A stretch of 45,621 nucleotides of DNA from Microvirga pakistanensis (GTDB lineage Bacteria; Pseudomonadota; Alphaproteobacteria; Rhizobiales; Beijerinckiaceae). This document shows, piece after piece, positions 42,501 through 45,621 of the stretch. Each line of letters opens with the position of its first letter. The first letter of the stretch is position 1. Both the position numbers and the translations under genes were made by a program. The DNA lies in contig NZ_SPJX01000664.1 of NCBI RefSeq assembly GCF_004458765.1, positions 8,389 through 54,009 of the forward strand, given 5' to 3'. The notes beneath the pieces were generated by a model that searched no databases, was not told where the DNA came from, and saw only the letters and a program-made list of their open reading frames with translations.

Positions 42501-45500
42501 CTAGAACCTCGCCTTCACGGTCGCAGCAACGGTACGGCCTGGAGCCGGTATCTCGAACCCGTATTCATATTTCTGGTCGAACAGGTTCAACGCCGTGAGG
42601 CCCACCTGCAGGTGGCGGTCCGATGTTTCCCAGCTCACCGTCGCGTCGGTCGTCCAGTAGGAATCGAGCCGATCGTTCTCATAGGAGCCGGAACGCTCCC
42701 CGATGAAATTCTGGGTCAGCGTGAAACGCAAGCGGCTCGGGTGGACGAAGGTCACGCCGGCACGTGCGAAGCGCTCCGGAATATAGGGCACAGGCTCCCC
42801 GATGCCCCGCGGCTCGGGAAACGACGAGCTTTCCAGGATCCTAGACGTCGTTCCGCCGACCGTGGCAAAGACGCCGATGCCGTAGCCCAGCCAGACATTG
42901 ACCGTTCCGGCGATCCATTCCGCGCGCGCTTTCTCGATGTCCTGAAAGCTGCTGAGGGTGTTGATCCTTGGAATGTTGAGGTCGTTCAAGATCTGCCGCT
43001 GATACTCCAGTGCGGTGAAGACACGCGGTGTCCATTCCGCGTCCCAGCGCAGGACGAGGCTCTTCGTCGGTCCGCTGGCGGGCGCATCATGCGGGATCAG
43101 TCCAACGGTGGTCGTCGGGCCGAGAGTGTAAGTCAATAAGGGCTCGGCATTCTCGATATAGGCCGCACGGAGCCACTGCCCTTCCAGCGGCGAAACGCCG
43201 ACGCCGACGCGCGGCGACACCCAAACGTCGGGCTTGGCATATTTCACGTCGAGGAAGGTGCGATGGACGCCCGCCTGAGCTTCGAATCTGTCGTTCGGGC
43301 GCCATGTGAGATCGGCGTAGCTGCGGCCGCCGCGGAACGGGCTTTCGAAAACAGCCGAATCCTGCCCGTATTCCTCGTATCCTCCGCCATAGATATAGCG
43401 GGTAAAGCTAAGGCCGTTATATCGCGCCTTGCCGGCTTGAGCCTCCAGGCCGTAACGCAGATTGAAATCTCCGATCCCGACTGCGTGGCTCACCGCTCCG
43501 ACAACGCCATCGAGACGCTGCTTTTCCTGCCACACGGTATTGATCGTGGGAAACCACGTGTAATCCCACAGCTCTCCCCGATCGAGCGTATCGTTCCGTG
43601 TGGCGAACACGGCCGCCGACAGGATATTCCGGTAGCCGAACGTGTGGCTCCAACCCACCACACCGAAGAGGTCGGTTGCGTCGCGCTCGATATGCTGGAT
43701 GTAGTCGATACGGTTGAGATCCGTCAGGCCCGGCTTTCCCTCCGTCGCCCAGCCCATGAACATGAAGCGGTCAGCCGCCGTCGGGGCCGTGCCGAGACTC
43801 ACTGTGAGGCCTCGTCCACTTTCGTTATCCGCAGAGAGATCTCCCCGTGCCCGGTTTGCGCTGGCGGACACGCTGAAACTCGTCGGCAGGGGCTCGTTCG
43901 AGAACCCGTTGACCTGCAGCCCGCCCGCCCAGCCCAGCTCACCGCCCCGTGTGATCACGCTGCTGCGGATCTCCGTGTCCAGAAAGGGACGCCGCAGCGG
44001 ATCATACCTCCCGATGCGACCCGCAACCGCCAGAGGGTCCAGGAGAAGGCCCTGAATCGAAAGGTTCAGGGCTGCCCCGTTCAGTTCGGTGCCTTCCGCC
44101 GTATCGAGCGTCGGCTCGGTCGGGAACAGCCCCGGACGGCTGACGATCGCCTGATCGAAATACCCTTGAGCCTGAAACGGATCGAGTGTCCGGTCGGCAT
44201 AAAACCGCGCCCAGTCATGCAGACCGATGAAGCGATAGGCTTCGACCGGATAGGACCCGCTCTGCTGACTGACGGAAATGCCGGCGTAGTCGCCGCCCCG
44301 CGCCCGGGAACGCCGCAGGGCCTCGCGCGCGGCCAGAATCGCCTCGTCGGCCAGGTAGAGATCCAGGGCGAAGGCGGTGCGCAGAATGGGAACGATGGGC
44401 GCCCTGGGATCCAGGCGATCCGCATTGTCGAGCGTCTGCCGGGCGAGTTCGTAGTCGCCGTTCTGGAAATAGGCATCGGCAAGGATCAGCTGATCATTGG
44501 AACGTGCCGGGTTCACGGCGGAACCGGCCAGCATGGCCTCGATCGCTTCGGCCATTCTGCCGGTCTGCAGGAAATGGCGCCCGCGGGCCGAGTAGGCTGT
44601 CGTCGGATCGAGAGCCAGCGCTTTGTCGATGAGAGCGCCTGCCTCCTCGACCCGGCTCTGATCAAGCAGGAAGATCGCCAGATTGACATACGGGATCGGA
44701 TTGTGCGGCTCCATCTCGATGGCGCGCCGGTAGGCGGCTTCGGCTTCGACATGGGCACCCCGGCTCTCCTCCAGAGAGGCGATCTGGTTCAGGAGCGTGA
44801 AGGTCGGATCGGTCGCAGCAACCTTGTAGAGATCGGCAAGAGCGCCATCGATGTCACGGTCATAATCCGCCTTGATGGTCGCCCCGAAGGCGATCACGAC
44901 CGGATCGGTCGGATCGATGGCCCGGGCACGTTCATAGGCGGCATACATGTCCTCACGGCGGTCGAGGTCCTGTGCGAGCGACGCAGAAAGAATGGCAAGG
45001 CCGACATCGCGCGGGAAGCGCCTTTCGGCCGCCGCGGCTGCGGCGGCCGCTGCCTGGAGGTCCTGACGGAAACCCGTGAGATAGGCATCGATTTCCGCCG
45101 TCCGTGGATCACCGACGGCAACCCTTGGTGCAGGCTGGACCCGCTTCGGGTCCGCCAGGGAGGCCGCGGCGTAGCGGCCATACTCCGCCCAGCCCCGGCG
45201 CAGCGGATCCAGGCCGGGCCTCGCGCGATCAAACAGACGGATGGCATCGTGCCAGCGCCTTTCCGCACCAGCCGCGAGCGCCTTCAGATAATCGGCGCGG
45301 GCGCGCTGGGCTGCCGACATCGGGCGGCCGAGAGCCTCGGCAAGGGGTCCTTCCGCGGCACGCCGGCCGCTGGAGCCCATCAGAAACTCGGCAAGCGCCA
45401 GCCAGTCCTCCGTCGTACGGGCCTCGGGCGCGATAGCCTGGAGCCGGGCGCCTTCGGCTTTGGATTGCCGGACCTCCAGCGTCGAGGACGGGAGATTGAG

Positions 45501-45621
45501 GAAAACCTCCCGCAGGCTCATGTAGAACAGCATCTGCTCCCGGTCGTTCGGGCTCACGAGCACGAATTTGGTCGGCGCCTGCCCGATGGCGGCCACCGCG
45601 CCCTCGCCCTGACGCACCGTC
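42501..45621 (-). CDS. TPR-repeat protein with C-terminal outer-membrane beta-barrel (partial, N-terminus outside window)
   Basis: At least 1039 residues; the frame is still open at the window edge, so the real start lies further right. The first visible part (TVRQGEGAVAAIGQAPTKFVLVSPNDREQML) looks like the end of another domain. Residues about 60-450 are helical TPR-like repeats (AYRRAIEMEPHNPIPYVNLA, IDKALALDPTTAYSARGRHF, QTLDNADRLDPRAP). From about 540 the protein is rich in alternating, Tyr/Trp/Gly-rich strands (YIYGGGYEEYGQ, YADLTWRPND, WLRAAYIENAEP) and ends TVAATVKARF, a terminal-Phe beta-barrel signature. This suggests a periplasmic TPR scaffold fused to a porin-like barrel, perhaps for export of a polymer or for uptake. 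Confidence 0.8.
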   Translation of the reverse strand, partial: TVRQGEGAVAAIGQAPTKFVLVSPNDREQMLFYMSLREVFLNLPSSTLEVRQSKAEGARLQAIAPEARTTEDWLALAEFLMGSSGRRAAEGPLAEALGRPMSAAQRARADYLKALAAGAERRWHDAIRLFDRARPGLDPLRRGWAEYGRYAAASLADPKRVQPAPRVAVGDPRTAEIDAYLTGFRQDLQAAAAAAAAAERRFPRDVGLAILSASLAQDLDRREDMYAAYERARAIDPTDPVVIAFGATIKADYDRDIDGALADLYKVAATDPTFTLLNQIASLEESRGAHVEAEAAYRRAIEMEPHNPIPYVNLAIFLLDQSRVEEAGALIDKALALDPTTAYSARGRHFLQTGRMAEAIEAMLAGSAVNPARSNDQLILADAYFQNGDYELARQTLDNADRLDPRAPIVPILRTAFALDLYLADEAILAAREALRRSRARGGDYAGISVSQQSGSYPVEAYRFIGLHDWARFYADRTLDPFQAQGYFDQAIVSRPGLFPTEPTLDTAEGTELNGAALNLSIQGLLLDPLAVAGRIGRYDPLRRPFLDTEIRSSVITRGGELGWAGGLQVNGFSNEPLPTSFSVSASANRARGDLSADNESGRGLTVSLGTAPTAADRFMFMGWATEGKPGLTDLNRIDYIQHIERDATDLFGVVGWSHTFGYRNILSAAVFATRNDTLDRGELWDYTWFPTINTVWQEKQRLDGVVGAVSHAVGIGDFNLRYGLEAQAGKARYNGLSFTRYIYGGGYEEYGQDSAVFESPFRGGRSYADLTWRPNDRFEAQAGVHRTFLDVKYAKPDVWVSPRVGVGVSPLEGQWLRAAYIENAEPLLTYTLGPTTTVGLIPHDAPASGPTKSLVLRWDAEWTPRVFTALEYQRQILNDLNIPRINTLSSFQDIEKARAEWIAGTVNVWLGYGIGVFATVGGTTSRILESSSFPEPRGIGEPVPYIPERFARAGVTFVHPSRLRFTLTQNFIGERSGSYENDRLDSYWTTDATVSWETSDRHLQVGLTALNLFDQKYEYGFEIPAPGRTVAATVKARF

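Noticed and set aside
1..45621. Search for CRISPR arrays, tRNA and rRNA genes, and intact insertion sequences.
   Set aside because: By eye I found no regularly spaced direct repeats, no cloverleaf genes, and no transposase with flanking inverted repeats.

Overview
The window looks like a chromosomal stretch from an alphaproteobacterium of the order Hyphomicrobiales (Rhizobiales), most likely close to Methylobacteriaceae/Microvirga. This is inferred from the high G+C coding style, the rhizobial type of the two sugar ABC operons, a BTLCP-type cysteine peptidase, a CheZ-containing chemotaxis set with a hybrid CheA, and a palindromic dispersed repeat typical of that group. There are no rRNA or tRNA genes, no CRISPR array and no intact insertion sequence. 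Most genes lie on the minus strand. The main exception is a plus-strand islet at about 15.9-21.3 kb.

Region 1 (1-8.1 kb, minus) is a polyol/sugar utilisation locus. In transcription order it holds a GMC oxidoreductase, an AraC-type regulator, a periplasmic binding protein, two inner-membrane permeases, a 68-aa membrane protein, a xylitol/sorbitol-type dehydrogenase and an ABC ATPase cut by the window edge. Region 2 (8.2-14.1 kb) has a decayed IorA-like [2Fe-2S] gene, an MFS drug exporter of the Bcr/CflA type, and a tightly coupled three-subunit molybdenum aldehyde oxidoreductase (PaoABC type). The stop codon of paoC lies inside a REP-like palindrome.

Region 3 (14.2-21.3 kb) is accessory. It has an HNH-motif protein, small membrane proteins, a decayed sugar transferase followed by an intact membrane acyltransferase (remains of a surface-polysaccharide locus), short orphan genes, a SET-domain protein, and a decayed ModA-like binding protein. 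Gene density is low and the spacers look more A/T-rich than the rest. Region 4 (21.4-28.7 kb, minus) is a ribose-type sugar ABC operon without catabolic genes, followed by a membrane-bound GGDEF-EAL protein.

Region 5 (28.9-34.5 kb) is mixed: the RecD2-type helicase, a coiled-coil protein, a GNAT acetyltransferase, a BTLCP cysteine peptidase, a small membrane protein and a small lytic transglycosylase. Region 6 (34.5-40.9 kb, minus) is a chemotaxis cluster in the order cheA-cheW-cheY-cheZ, then a methyl-accepting chemotaxis protein. CheA carries two CheW-like domains and an atypical receiver, and there is no cheR or cheB in the window. Region 7 (41-45.6 kb) has a Crp/Fnr regulator and a large protein joining TPR repeats to an outer-membrane beta-barrel, cut at its N-terminus by the window edge.

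No single locus is clearly an undescribed defence or mobile system. The best candidates for a second look are the TPR/beta-barrel protein, the hybrid CheA/CheZ array without adaptation enzymes, the degraded islet at 15.3-21.3 kb and the REP-like element fused to paoC.
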